Below, in pieces: positions 16,983 through 25,535 of a DNA stretch of 35,315 nucleotides. The notes below the pieces were generated by a model. The model was given only the letters and a program-made list of their open reading frames with translations. It was not told the origin of the DNA and did no database searches. This stretch comes from a virus, in the IMG/VR virus record IMGVR_UViG_3300030118_006208, positions 1-35,315 of that record. One strand, written 5' to 3'. Within the stretch, counting starts at the first letter, position 1, and each line of letters starts with the position of its first letter. A program made the position numbers and the translations under genes.

Positions 16983-18833
16983 TTAATTAGACCTAAATCT
17001 GGAGGTTGTTGAATAAGTTGTACTACCTGATGAACCTGATACTGCTATTGAATCCTCTTCTGCAGTCATGGTTGTTCTTGTAGCATCGATAGAAAGTATT
17101 TCATCTCTCTTTGGAGCTATATCATTCGATAAAGGTATCACTGTTATTCTAAATGTATCAGTGTTATCAGCAATAAAATTGTTTAGTACTATAGTACCTT
17201 CTGTTGGATTAACTGTACCACAATTATCGATTGTTGTAACCTTTGTTGTATCTTGTAATCTAAATGCAAATATTTGTCTATTAGCAGATCCAGCAATTGC
17301 TTTATCCGCAAAGAAAGTTGTTACACCACCTATAGTAACTGCAGTAGAACTAATAACAGATTCATCAACTCCATTAGGAACATAGAAAGAACCAGGATAT
17401 GTAAGACTGAAATTATTAGAAGCTGTGTTTATAGGAGTTAATGTTTTAAATAAAAATGGTCTTACTGTTGAGTTAAGTATTGAAGGATCTGAAGCATCAA
17501 TAGCTCGTAATAAAGCTGAATGTCTAAACACACCATCAAATTTATTTAACTCATTAAGCGAATAGTCATCTATAGTATCTGATACTACAGACTTTAAATC
17601 AACAGCCGTTCTATCAGTTAAGTTTGGATTATACTTAAATGCAACATCTAATTCAAGAAAAGAATAATTAGGATCTACAACTTCAGGCGTAATAGATACA
17701 ACGTTCTTACCTTTTAGTATTGAACCAGTAATTTTTGCTTTTTCAGATTCCGTTAATAGATCAGCTGTTTTTGGTTTGATAGCAATAAATATTTTACCAT
17801 AGTCTGGATTTGCTTGATCTTCACCACCCCAAGTTGATATAGCTGATATATTAGAAAATTCTCTTTGTATTATAGCTCTATAGTCATCTGATGTAACAGC
17901 TCTGTTTTGAGATGTAAATGTAAGAGGTGCATTAAACCTTATTGATTCTAATGTTTCTTGATCAGCACCACCAGAAGCATTACTTACTGTTGTTATTGTT
18001 ACATTTGAAAATCCACCAAGTGAATCATTTAGTGTAAATGTTTTAGCACCATTAGCTTCTACTCCACTAGAAAATACATAGTCTAATGTAACTATATTAT
18101 TATTAGTTGGCTTAGCACCAGTAACACCATCACCAAAATAAATCTCATAAAATCCATTTGAATTTTCTTGTAAATGATATGTTTTAGTAGATGAATCTAC
18201 ATTAAGCAATGTAGTAAATAGTGTGTATATATCAAAAGATGTCGACTCCTCATTAGCTTGTACACGAGTACGTAAAGTAGAAGTATCTACATTTTTATGA
18301 GGTATTTGAAATTTTTGATTAGATATATCATTATCAATTCTATATTTAATAGAATTAAAGGTACCTTCAGCTATTTCAACATTGGTATATGTATATGTGT
18401 TATTAGTAATTGTGGCAGTTTGAGTAGATAAAGTTACAAATTGAAAAGTTTCACCATCTACTGTAGTAGTTAATTTTGTTCCTCGTGGTAAAGCAAGGTT
18501 AGTTGGTTTAGTTCCAGTTTCATTTGTTACATCTACTACAATATTAATTGTTGCCTTTGGTGCTAATTGAGAAGCAGGTACATATCCTAGCATACGAGCT
18601 CTTGAAACTGCATTACCTCTTATTTGAGCTGAGTCCAAGAAAGCTTCGTTTAAAGCTAGATGAGCTGCCATAGCATTGTAATGTGTATTATAAGCTAATA
18701 CATCAAGCAATACATTAAGACCAGCTCCATCAAAATCATAGTCATTAAATACGGTTTGTTTCTTAAGAAAATTTTTCAGATTACTTTTTATATCTTCAAA
18801 ATCTAATTCTGTTACATTTAAATTTGTTGCCAT
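16983..18833 (-). CDS. 6: Baseplate wedge protein gp6
   Basis: 616 aa, close to T4 gp6 (660 aa). The N-terminus has the typical YDFDGAGLNVLLDVLAYNTH and AAHLALNEAFLDSAQIR segments followed by ARMLGYVPA, as in gp6/baseplate J-like proteins. A central region with TSDDYRAIIQREFSNI and WGGEDQANPDYGKIFIAIKP matches the baseplate J core. gp6 forms the continuous ring around the hub and joins the wedges. The gene follows gp25 by four bases with TAAGGT as a weak ribosome binding site. The C-terminal ~150 residues are less conserved-looking. Confidence 0.92.
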   Translation of the reverse strand: MATNLNVTELDFEDIKSNLKNFLKKQTVFNDYDFDGAGLNVLLDVLAYNTHYNAMAAHLALNEAFLDSAQIRGNAVSRARMLGYVPASQLAPKATINIVVDVTNETGTKPTNLALPRGTKLTTTVDGETFQFVTLSTQTATITNNTYTYTNVEIAEGTFNSIKYRIDNDISNQKFQIPHKNVDTSTLRTRVQANEESTSFDIYTLFTTLLNVDSSTKTYHLQENSNGFYEIYFGDGVTGAKPTNNNIVTLDYVFSSGVEANGAKTFTLNDSLGGFSNVTITTVSNASGGADQETLESIRFNAPLTFTSQNRAVTSDDYRAIIQREFSNISAISTWGGEDQANPDYGKIFIAIKPKTADLLTESEKAKITGSILKGKNVVSITPEVVDPNYSFLELDVAFKYNPNLTDRTAVDLKSVVSDTIDDYSLNELNKFDGVFRHSALLRAIDASDPSILNSTVRPFLFKTLTPINTASNNFSLTYPGSFYVPNGVDESVISSTAVTIGGVTTFFADKAIAGSANRQIFAFRLQDTTKVTTIDNCGTVNPTEGTIVLNNFIADNTDTFRITVIPLSNDIAPKRDEILSIDATRTTMTAEEDSIAVSGSSGSTTYSTTSRFRSN

Positions 18834-18837
18834 AAGG

Positions 18838-19299
18838 TTACCTTAATCTTTCTAGTACGATTTCTACTTCTTGATTACTATCAAATTCTATGATTTGAAA
18901 TATTACATTTATTCTATATGAGTTTCTTTCTGACTCATCTTTAACATTAATAGCTAATACTTTAATTCTAGGTTCAAATATCTCTAAACATCTTCTAATA
19001 CCAGAAGATAATTCATATTTAGTTATAGCATCTGCTGGTTCAAAAAGCAGACCTCTTAAATTAGCTCCTTTTGCTGGTTGAAACGGCCTTTCAAAAAAGT
19101 TTGTTAATAATAAATTTTTAACTGCATTTTTAATAGCTGCATCATCTTTTAATGGTATGATATCTTTACGTATAGGATGTAATGTAAGCTTTAAGTTTAA
19201 ATCACTATGAGCTTTTTTCCTTGATACAATACCAACCTGAGATTTATTATTCCCAGATGTTGCAGTTGTATTTGATATGTCTCCTGAATAATATGCCAT
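18838..19299 (-). CDS. 25: Baseplate wedge protein gp25
   Basis: 153 aa, slightly longer than T4 gp25 (132 aa). Contains the GPW/gp25 signature: LHPIRKDIIPLKDDAAIKNA, then LLTNFFERPFQPAKGANLRG and LLFEP, with a C-terminal NVIFQIIEF/EVEIVLERLR strand pair. gp25 nucleates sheath polymerisation at the baseplate. The start ATG lies only five bases after a perfect late promoter box and has no Shine-Dalgarno, so a message from that promoter would be leaderless or almost so; read-through from upstream genes is the alternative. Confidence 0.93.
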   Translation of the reverse strand: MAYYSGDISNTTATSGNNKSQVGIVSRKKAHSDLNLKLTLHPIRKDIIPLKDDAAIKNAVKNLLLTNFFERPFQPAKGANLRGLLFEPADAITKYELSSGIRRCLEIFEPRIKVLAINVKDESERNSYRINVIFQIIEFDSNQEVEIVLERLR

Positions 19300-19304
19300 A
19301 TAAC

Positions 19305-19312
19305 TATTTATA
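19305..19312 (-). promoter_or_regulatory. T4-type late promoter box abutting the gp25 start
   Basis: Leftward TATAAATA followed by GTTAT and then the gp25 ATG. The expected transcription start falls on or next to the start codon. Confidence 0.65.
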
Positions 19313-19317
19313 CCTTT

Positions 19318-20466
19318 TTATTCGCCTGTTTCTTCTTGTTCTTGCTCTATAATTGATTGTAATGTTTTTGGTGTTCCATCTTCATTAGTACCTAAAGGAT
19401 TAATTGGTGTTACTTGAGATATATTTGTAAATGAACTTAAATCTATATCAGCTCCTTTAGGTATACCAACTAAACCACAAAATGTACAAAAGTCTAATGT
19501 AGCAAATTGAGTTAATGTACTTAGTCCAATGGCACTAAAAAAAGATGTAACCTTTCCCATCCATTGCCTTAATAGAAATAGTTGATATCCTTCTTTAAAC
19601 TCTTTTAGCTTAGCACTTATACGAGCTATTTCAAATTCTAATGATTCAAAATTATTAGGAAAATCTCCACCTAATAAAGCTTCAACTTTAAAAGGACCTA
19701 TTTTAATATTTTTCAAAGCAGCCAGTTTAGCAGCATCGTCCTTTGCATTTTCAATGGCATTATCTATTAAAGCTTTAACATCAATATCCAATGGAGTTGG
19801 TAAGTTAGGTAATCCTAATGGTTCCCATATAGCTTTAAATACATCAGTAATAAATCCAGTAAATGTATCAAATAAACCACCATTCATAAACTTAGCTACT
19901 TCATTATTAATAAAATCTACTATTTGTTTTTTCTTTAATTCAAGTACGTCTAGACCATAATCTCCTTGAAAGTACTTATATTCAGAAGGTATCAATGCAT
20001 ATAGTTCGTCTATTTTATCACCATCAATTCCTTCTAATAATGTGGTTAAATAATTTCTATCTGTTACTATTTTAATAACATCAATTTCTAAACCAATTAA
20101 TGTAAATGTTAAAGGAATAGGAAAAGCATTTTTACATAGGGCTAATATTTGTGCTTGTATATAAGTAGGATATTCTTCAATTAATCTCTGTATCATTATT
20201 TCCCATTCTTTCTCTGGGATACTTATTTTTTTAAACTTGGGATCGTATGCTAAAAAGGCTGTTCTTATTCCGTCTAATGTATTTTGTAAATCTTCTGCTT
20301 GTTTTATATACTGCTCAGCTTCTTCCTTTGCTGTTGTTTTTGCTAGTGTTGTTAATTTACCAGGAAATGCTGCAAGGTTACCAAACATATTATTTAAATT
20401 AGCAGGCGTGGGTAACAATACTGCTGGACAATCTAATGGCGGTATTTCTAAAGCAGGTAAAGACAT
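19318..20466 (-). CDS. Unknown virion/hub-associated protein, 382 aa
   Basis: Not recognised. It starts MSLPALEIPPLDCPAVLLPT and is predicted largely helical, with an acidic Gln/Glu-rich tail (IIEQEQEETGE). A helical, Lys/Glu-rich stretch lies at about residues 40-75 and a Pro-rich segment (EPLGLPNLPTPLDIDVKAL) near 215-235. Two Cys lie close together late in the protein (LDFCTFCGLVG). Its ATG overlaps the gp5 stop (TAATG) and it sits between gp5 and gp25, so a hub or central baseplate role is the natural guess. No transmembrane segment or enzyme motif is clear. Confidence 0.75.
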   Translation of the reverse strand: MSLPALEIPPLDCPAVLLPTPANLNNMFGNLAAFPGKLTTLAKTTAKEEAEQYIKQAEDLQNTLDGIRTAFLAYDPKFKKISIPEKEWEIMIQRLIEEYPTYIQAQILALCKNAFPIPLTFTLIGLEIDVIKIVTDRNYLTTLLEGIDGDKIDELYALIPSEYKYFQGDYGLDVLELKKKQIVDFINNEVAKFMNGGLFDTFTGFITDVFKAIWEPLGLPNLPTPLDIDVKALIDNAIENAKDDAAKLAALKNIKIGPFKVEALLGGDFPNNFESLEFEIARISAKLKEFKEGYQLFLLRQWMGKVTSFFSAIGLSTLTQFATLDFCTFCGLVGIPKGADIDLSSFTNISQVTPINPLGTNEDGTPKTLQSIIEQEQEETGE

Positions 20467-21017
20467 TAGACTATAGTGGTTTTAACAGCCGATGCTATTG
20501 TAATAGGACCAGCCGAGTTTATATTTGTTGTACCAGAATTAGTTATAGATAAATTGTTATCCTTATCAATAGTAATTACAGCACCTTTTGCATGTGTAAC
20601 ACGTAATGTTTCTGCACCTTCAGTATTATCAATTTCAATTAAATGTCCTGCCTGTGATTTATATACTTTGTTTGTAGGATTTTCTTTTTGTGCTTCAGTA
20701 GGTATATCAAGTACACCATCTTCCTGTGTAGCAATTGATCCCATAACTATAGGATCTTGTGCAGATAAGCCATCTCTAAAGAATCCTATAACCCAGGAAC
20801 CAACTTCTAAATGGTGATTGCCACCCACTCCTTTATATGATGCTGTAGTAGTTGGCATCATAACAGTAGCCCATGGAAGCTTAGAAGTTTCAATATCTTT
20901 TTTATGATATCCATAAGCTCTTACTTTAACTCTATTAAGCTTTAATGGATCCTTTATATCCTTTACCGTTCCAGTAAACCAATGAAACTTTTGTGCTATA
21001 AAATCATCTTCTCTCAT
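20466..21017 (-). CDS. 5: Baseplate hub/spike protein gp5, OB domain only
   Basis: 183 aa against 575 aa for T4 gp5. The N-terminal ~110 residues match the gp5 OB-fold: FHWFTGTVKDIKDPLKLNRV, WATVMMPTTTAS, LEVGSWVIGFFRDG and PIVMGSI. The T4 lysozyme domain that normally follows is absent; instead there is a short Thr/Ile-rich beta stretch (ITIDKDNNLSITNSG...INSAGPITIA) resembling the start of the gp5 beta-helix spike. It is therefore a minimal spike without a peptidoglycan-cutting domain. It overlaps its neighbours on both sides by stop/start TAATG junctions, consistent with coupled synthesis of hub proteins. Confidence 0.88.
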   Translation of the reverse strand: MREDDFIAQKFHWFTGTVKDIKDPLKLNRVKVRAYGYHKKDIETSKLPWATVMMPTTTASYKGVGGNHHLEVGSWVIGFFRDGLSAQDPIVMGSIATQEDGVLDIPTEAQKENPTNKVYKSQAGHLIEIDNTEGAETLRVTHAKGAVITIDKDNNLSITNSGTTNINSAGPITIASAVKTTIV

Positions 21018-22396
21018 TATATTTTATCCGTTACGCCTATATTAAAATCAATGGCTCCCTCAAGATTCATTAAGGTTGAATCCTTTTTCATTACTACATT
21101 CATTATATATTCATCTAAATTAAATTCATGTATTATATTTGTTACCATGTAACTACCACTTAATACTTCATCAACTTCTTTTGATGATTTAGTTAATCCC
21201 TTTGATGTTGACTTAGGTATAATTACACTTGCCATTTTACCACAATGTAATCTAAAGTCACCATTTAATAGTAACTCCATTGACATGTAATCAAATCCAT
21301 TTTTTATAGCTTCTGATTTTTGTATAAACGTTGGCACATGATCGTGATAATTTTTCTTATCAAATGCTAATGAATTAAGTGATATATTATATCTTCTGGC
21401 CTGAGGAAAATTATTTAATTCTTTATCTAAAAATTTTGTTTCAGTAGAAAAAGGCTTATTAGCTTTTCTTGTAACATTTTCTATTTTATGATCTTTAATT
21501 GCAAAGTCATCATTGTATCTATATTCAGAATCTTCAACAACTTCTTTAGTTGCTATATCTATAGATGTTAATGATGAGCTATAGCTGCCTTTTCCAGCCT
21601 GATTAAATTTAGACATACCAAGATTAGAGGATAACTTTCTAATTCTTTTTCTTGAATCTTTAAATTCTTCTTCTTCATTTTTAAAAATTTTAAAGAATGG
21701 TTTGTGTATGTATTCAATATCACTTTCTTCAGCAATCATTTCTTTTAATGAATTAAATGTTATACCTTTATGTAATGTATCATAAAAATAAAAAGGAGTG
21801 TTTTCATCAAATGAATTACGATTCAACCAATTGATAGCATCTAAAGGTTTAAGTCTAGGATATATACCTTGCATTATGCTACCGCTAGATGTATTTACTA
21901 CATTTATATCATTGTCATCAACTTGTAAATCTCTTGATAAAATGTTTTTAATTAATTTACCAGGTGATCCTTGAAAGTCTCTATCTAATCTTATTAAGTT
22001 ATTTAGATATGCATATTCAGATATACATATTAATTGATATGTTTGATATCCAGGTCTTGGTTTTACGTGATTTATAATATCAGATACAAAAAAGGTTCTT
22101 CTTAATGTATGTTTTTCTAATGGAGAATCTTGACTTATTTGTATTTCTACTCTTTCACCTCCCGATAATTTAAATGTTTCAAGCATATTTAAACCATCTA
22201 ATACATCTATTTCACATATAACTGATCCTTGCCTTATATTTTCTTTAAATATAATTCTATTAATTAGATTTTTTATATCAGTAAATTCACCATTACTACT
22301 ATTAGGAAACAATTTAATAAAGTCTCTAACATACGATTGAGTAGTGGCAACTTTTGTGCCTGAAGTTTTACCGTGAGTTTGTCCTGCGTTAGCCAT
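21017..22396 (-). CDS. Probable baseplate hub protein (gp27-like), 459 aa
   Basis: Placed between gp53 and gp5 and overlapping both. Sequence features fit a phage hub protein: VICEIDVLDGLNMLETFKLS and RVEIQISQDSPLEKHTLRRT resemble the first beta domain, and near the end FRLHCGKMASVIIP plus LSGSYMVTNIIHEF match the usual 'is-above-a-threshold' strand pattern of gp27-type hubs (a G-x-V-x-I-P strand, then Y-V-x-x-V-x-H). T4 gp27 is 391 aa. In T4 the gp27 trimer holds gp5, so adjacency to gp5 supports the call. Overall similarity is weak by eye. Confidence 0.65.
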   Translation of the reverse strand: MANAGQTHGKTSGTKVATTQSYVRDFIKLFPNSSNGEFTDIKNLINRIIFKENIRQGSVICEIDVLDGLNMLETFKLSGGERVEIQISQDSPLEKHTLRRTFFVSDIINHVKPRPGYQTYQLICISEYAYLNNLIRLDRDFQGSPGKLIKNILSRDLQVDDNDINVVNTSSGSIMQGIYPRLKPLDAINWLNRNSFDENTPFYFYDTLHKGITFNSLKEMIAEESDIEYIHKPFFKIFKNEEEEFKDSRKRIRKLSSNLGMSKFNQAGKGSYSSSLTSIDIATKEVVEDSEYRYNDDFAIKDHKIENVTRKANKPFSTETKFLDKELNNFPQARRYNISLNSLAFDKKNYHDHVPTFIQKSEAIKNGFDYMSMELLLNGDFRLHCGKMASVIIPKSTSKGLTKSSKEVDEVLSGSYMVTNIIHEFNLDEYIMNVVMKKDSTLMNLEGAIDFNIGVTDKI

Positions 22397-23546
22397 TTAA
22401 TACTGTCTCAAATTCACGTGCAAATCTATGTATATAAGAAGGATCTACAATTCTAATTTTAGATCTTTCTTCATTTAAGTCAAAGAGATAATTTCTATTA
22501 CTTGTAAAGGATGGTGATGCTACCGAACCTACTTGTATAATTTCATTTGTAGCAGCATCATCTGTTACTGAAAAAAAGTTTGCATTAGATACTTGTATTT
22601 CTTGTTTATCACCATCAACAAACCAATGATGTGGTGCTTCACTATATTGATATACCTTCCAAGATGTTACTGAGTCAGTTGATGTTACACCAGTTATAGC
22701 TTCTCTATTATTACCAATACCATCTCCAATAAATGGACCACCTGTTATACCATTATTAATTTGATAAAATCTAAGTTCTTGGCCATTTGGTATTGGATGA
22801 TTACCCATTATTTTTAATGTTTTACCAGTAAGATCATTTACTATTTGCGAATCTGAATATGTTACACCACCTGTTGAAAATGTATTTGTGATAATTGATT
22901 TATCTGCACTATCAACTGCACGAACTAATACTTGATTTGCAACTATATCCGGATCACTTGATCGTAAAGGTATGAATGTAGCAGCACCGTCAAAAGTAGA
23001 TTCAGCGGCAGTTTTTATTATTGCAACTTCTTGTGGATTTTGGCCTTGAACACCATTTACAATATCTTGTATTACTAATTGATTTAAATAAATGTCTTTT
23101 TTAACTAATGTACCTGAAGCACCCGATGTTCCACCAAATACTTTTTCGCCAACATTAAATCTACCAGCCAATGAGTCACGAAAATCTGTAATACCACCAT
23201 CAGTATTCCTTTGTATATTAGGTCTAGTTTCTATTGCAATACCACGATACTCATCTTTTATATAATCAAATAAATTTTCTGGTGACATTGGCCATGCAGT
23301 CATGCCATCATGTAAAAATTCGTTTACTACAAAAAAGGTCCAATAAAAATCTGTTGTACCATATAAATTTAACGATGTTACATCTGGTCTTTGGCCATTA
23401 GGTATATCATACAATTTATATGCTGATACATTATCAACAAAATTTTGTAATGGTCTTACCTGTCTAAAAATATCAATGGATTTTTGGATAACACCATCAC
23501 GATTATAATCATAATTAACTTTTGGAAATTGATTAAAGTACGCCAT
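22389..23546 (-). CDS. 53: Baseplate wedge protein gp53, extended
   Basis: The N-terminal ~100 residues match gp53: FPKVNYDYNRDGVIQKSIDI, YKLYDIPNGQRPDV, YGTTDFYWTFFVVNEFLHDG and MTAWPMSPENLFDYI. The T4 protein is 196 aa; this one is 385 aa. Between residues ~110 and 350 there is an inserted beta-rich region (GEKVFGGTSGASGTLVKKDI and following) before a C-terminal RSKIRIVDPSYIHRFAREF, which resembles the end of gp53. gp53 links wedges around the hub. The start ATG overlaps the stop of the gp48-like gene (TAATG) and the end overlaps the hub gene by eight bases. Confidence 0.9.
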   Translation of the reverse strand: MAYFNQFPKVNYDYNRDGVIQKSIDIFRQVRPLQNFVDNVSAYKLYDIPNGQRPDVTSLNLYGTTDFYWTFFVVNEFLHDGMTAWPMSPENLFDYIKDEYRGIAIETRPNIQRNTDGGITDFRDSLAGRFNVGEKVFGGTSGASGTLVKKDIYLNQLVIQDIVNGVQGQNPQEVAIIKTAAESTFDGAATFIPLRSSDPDIVANQVLVRAVDSADKSIITNTFSTGGVTYSDSQIVNDLTGKTLKIMGNHPIPNGQELRFYQINNGITGGPFIGDGIGNNREAITGVTSTDSVTSWKVYQYSEAPHHWFVDGDKQEIQVSNANFFSVTDDAATNEIIQVGSVASPSFTSNRNYLFDLNEERSKIRIVDPSYIHRFAREFETVLNG

Positions 23547-24430
23547 TATTCACCGTCCTGTACCGGTGGTATATTTACCGGTGAATCATATTGACCATGA
23601 TAGTCTGCAGTATTAAAGTTATCCGGATCAGAGTATAGATCTTTTCTTATCATAGCTTTTGATTCCTGGAATGTAAGTGATAAAGTTACTTCTGTAGGTT
23701 GGCCACTAGTATGAAATATATTAGTGGCTTCATTAAATGTAGTAGTCATATTTAGTAAGTAACAATAGTTAATAAATGGCATGAATTTATTTCTTAGCAT
23801 TTCATCGCCAACTTTTGTTACAAATTCTATTTTAAATAGAGGTGGATATTTTAAAAGAAATTCTGTATCACCAACATCAGGATATAAAAATTTTCTAAAT
23901 GTATTTTCAATTAACCTTACTTGTTCCGCTTCATCTTCTGATTCAGCAACTAATTTAAATGGAAAGTTAAATGATCTTAAAACTGTACCTTGAAAAGCTA
24001 CGTTAGTATATGGGTTAGCTGCTTGGCCACCTTGAATTAAAGCTGCTTGTCCTATAGTACCACCTTTTGAAATAGCTTTTTGAATTACAGCTCCAGCTAA
24101 ATCTTTAGCGTTTTGTGCACTTCCAATTTCTCTTTCTCCAGAAGCAGTTTCGGCCGCAGCTTCGGTCGCTCCACCTACTATACCTAAATCAGCCTGGTTA
24201 TATGTTGCACCATCAGGTACAGAAAATCCGGGAGGAGTATATAAGTATATTGATTTTTGATCTAATTGTGTTGCTCTATCTACTATTTCAAATCGAATAT
24301 AATTTAAAGCGTGTTGATCTAGATCAAGAGGGTAACGTAAAATTGTGCTTCCCGCTCCTTTAGGTTTAGCAGTTTTTGCTACATCTAAATTATTTAAAAC
24401 TTCAGCGGCTTTTGATCCTATTGTACTCAT
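23546..24430 (-). CDS. 48: Tail tube cap/baseplate protein gp48-like
   Basis: 294 aa. An ILRYPLDLDQHALNYIRFEI stretch near residue 28 and the C-terminal half (FNFPFKLVAESEDEAEQVRL, KYPPLFKIEF, PFINYCYLLNMTTTFN, PTEVTLSLTFQESKAMIRKD) fit the gp48/gp54 tube-initiation family. These proteins sit on the hub and start tube assembly. T4 gp48 is 364 aa. I favour gp48 because a gp19-like protein that could fill the gp54 role is encoded at 25536-26186; gp54 remains possible. It is the first gene of the leftward virion block, with AGGAAC as ribosome binding site and two tandem late promoters upstream. Confidence 0.75.
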   Translation of the reverse strand: MSTIGSKAAEVLNNLDVAKTAKPKGAGSTILRYPLDLDQHALNYIRFEIVDRATQLDQKSIYLYTPPGFSVPDGATYNQADLGIVGGATEAAAETASGEREIGSAQNAKDLAGAVIQKAISKGGTIGQAALIQGGQAANPYTNVAFQGTVLRSFNFPFKLVAESEDEAEQVRLIENTFRKFLYPDVGDTEFLLKYPPLFKIEFVTKVGDEMLRNKFMPFINYCYLLNMTTTFNEATNIFHTSGQPTEVTLSLTFQESKAMIRKDLYSDPDNFNTADYHGQYDSPVNIPPVQDGE

Positions 24431-24441
24431 CTTTGTTCCTA

Positions 24442-24449
24442 TATAAATA
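24442..24449 (+). promoter_or_regulatory. T4-type late promoter box, rightward
   Basis: TATAAATAACTATAC reads toward gp4. The expected start is near 24455, leaving a short leader with AAGAG before the gp4 ATG. It faces the leftward box at 24457-24464 with only seven bases between. Confidence 0.65.
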
Positions 24450-24456
24450 ACTATAC

Positions 24457-24464
24457 TATTTATA
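24457..24464 (-). promoter_or_regulatory. T4-type late promoter box, leftward, proximal
   Basis: TATAAATAGTATAG reads toward the gp48-like gene, whose ribosome binding site AGGAAC and ATG follow about 20-25 bases downstream. Overlaps in footprint with the rightward box. Confidence 0.65.
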
Positions 24465-24475
24465 AACTATAAGAG

Positions 24476-24483
24476 TATTTATA
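24476..24483 (-). promoter_or_regulatory. T4-type late promoter box, leftward, distal
   Basis: TATAAATACTCTT on the minus strand, very near the full T4 late consensus TATAAATACTATT. It lies 19 bases behind the proximal leftward box and includes the A of the gp4 start codon on the other strand. Confidence 0.55.
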
Positions 24484-24929
24484 TGAGTTACAAAGGGAAA
24501 TACAAAATTAAAAAGCCAGAAAAGTACTTAGGTGACTATACTAAGGTAATATACCGTTCTTTATGGGAAAGACAGGCATTTAAATGGTGCGAATCTAATT
24601 CTAGAGTAAAAGCTTGGAATTCTGAAGAAGTAGTTATACCATACAAATGTAAAACTGATAATAAAATTCACCGTTACTTTATTGATCTATTTGTAGAAAT
24701 GGATAATGGTGAATGTATATTGGTTGAAATAAAACCTAAGAAAGAAACAACTCCACCTAAAAAGCCTCAAAGAAAAACCAAAAGATATATTAATGAGGTA
24801 GTTACTTATGTTAAAAATCAAAGTAAATGGGAAGCAGCTAATCAGTTTGCATCTCATAAAGGATGGAAGTTTCAAATATGGACAGAAGATACTTTATCTA
24901 ATCTTGGCATCAAACTACTAAAGTCTTGA
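24483..24929 (+). CDS. 4: Head completion protein gp4 (nuclease fold)
   Basis: 148 aa, matching T4 gp4 (150 aa) in length. Begins MSYKGKYKIKKPEKYLGD, then YRSLWERQAFKWCE. Visible residues fit a TnsA-like PD-(D/E)XK fold: Glu29 in WER, Asp68 in FIDLF and Glu82-x-Lys84 in VEIKPK. T4 gp4 acts on packaged heads before tail joining; a nuclease activity is consistent with these residues but not shown here. First gene of the rightward late block, with AAGAG as a modest ribosome binding site; the following gene starts 13 bases after its stop. Confidence 0.88.
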   Translation: MSYKGKYKIKKPEKYLGDYTKVIYRSLWERQAFKWCESNSRVKAWNSEEVVIPYKCKTDNKIHRYFIDLFVEMDNGECILVEIKPKKETTPPKKPQRKTKRYINEVVTYVKNQSKWEAANQFASHKGWKFQIWTEDTLSNLGIKLLKS

Positions 24930-24937
24930 TATAAATA
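24930..24937 (+). promoter_or_regulatory. T4-type late promoter box abutting a start codon
   Basis: TATAAATAGTATT followed immediately by ATG at 24943. The box begins right after the gp4 stop codon. Same five-base spacing as at gp25. Confidence 0.65.
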
Positions 24938-24942
24938 GTATT

Positions 24943-25533
24943 ATGGCTAGTTTATTCGATACATTACAAGCAGGTGCTTTTAGAGCTGGTGTTTCACCAA
25001 GAACTAAAGAGTCACAAAATTGGTTTCGTAGAAATGTTAATGCTTTAAAAACAATTAATAGAAATACTCTGTTAAAAGATGATGCTTTATCACCCACAGC
25101 TAATCCAAAAATTGGCGATATGATTATGTATTTCTATGATCCAAAGCTTAAAAATGAATTACCATATTATGATAAATTTCCATTAACAATATTAGTCAAA
25201 CCAGTTAAAGGTGGGTTTCAAGGACTAAACTTACACTACTTAGCACCTGGTGTTAGAGCTAGATTTTTAGATGAACTTATGGCTTTAGCTCCTAAAAGAG
25301 TTACTGATACAACCAGGTTACAAAGACTAAGATATCAAACTTTAAAAGGTGTAAATAAATATAGAGAATTTAAACCTTGCTTTAAAATGTATCTAATGGA
25401 TCATGTTAAATCAAGAATAGTTAGAGTACCAATGACAGACTGGGAAATTGCTGTATTCTTACCAACACAACAATTTAAGAAAGTCAAAGAACAATCTGTT
25501 TGGAGATATAGTAGAGAAGCTTACAAGGCATAA
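24943..25533 (+). CDS. Probable DNA end protector gp2-like protein
   Basis: 196 aa. Begins MASLFDTLQAGAFRAGVSPR; the core has IGDMIMYFYDPKLKNELPYY, DKFPLTILVKPVKGGFQGLN and LHYLAPGVRARFLDEL. This pattern occurs in T4-type phages in the gene next to gp4, where T4 has gp2 (64), the protein that sits on packaged DNA ends and blocks RecBCD. T4 gp2 is longer (274 aa). Assignment rests on synteny and a remembered sequence pattern, so it is moderate. There is no Shine-Dalgarno; the start lies five bases after a late promoter box, so the message may be leaderless, or translation may be coupled to gp4. Confidence 0.6.
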   Translation: MASLFDTLQAGAFRAGVSPRTKESQNWFRRNVNALKTINRNTLLKDDALSPTANPKIGDMIMYFYDPKLKNELPYYDKFPLTILVKPVKGGFQGLNLHYLAPGVRARFLDELMALAPKRVTDTTRLQRLRYQTLKGVNKYREFKPCFKMYLMDHVKSRIVRVPMTDWEIAVFLPTQQFKKVKEQSVWRYSREAYKA

Positions 25534-25535
25534 CA

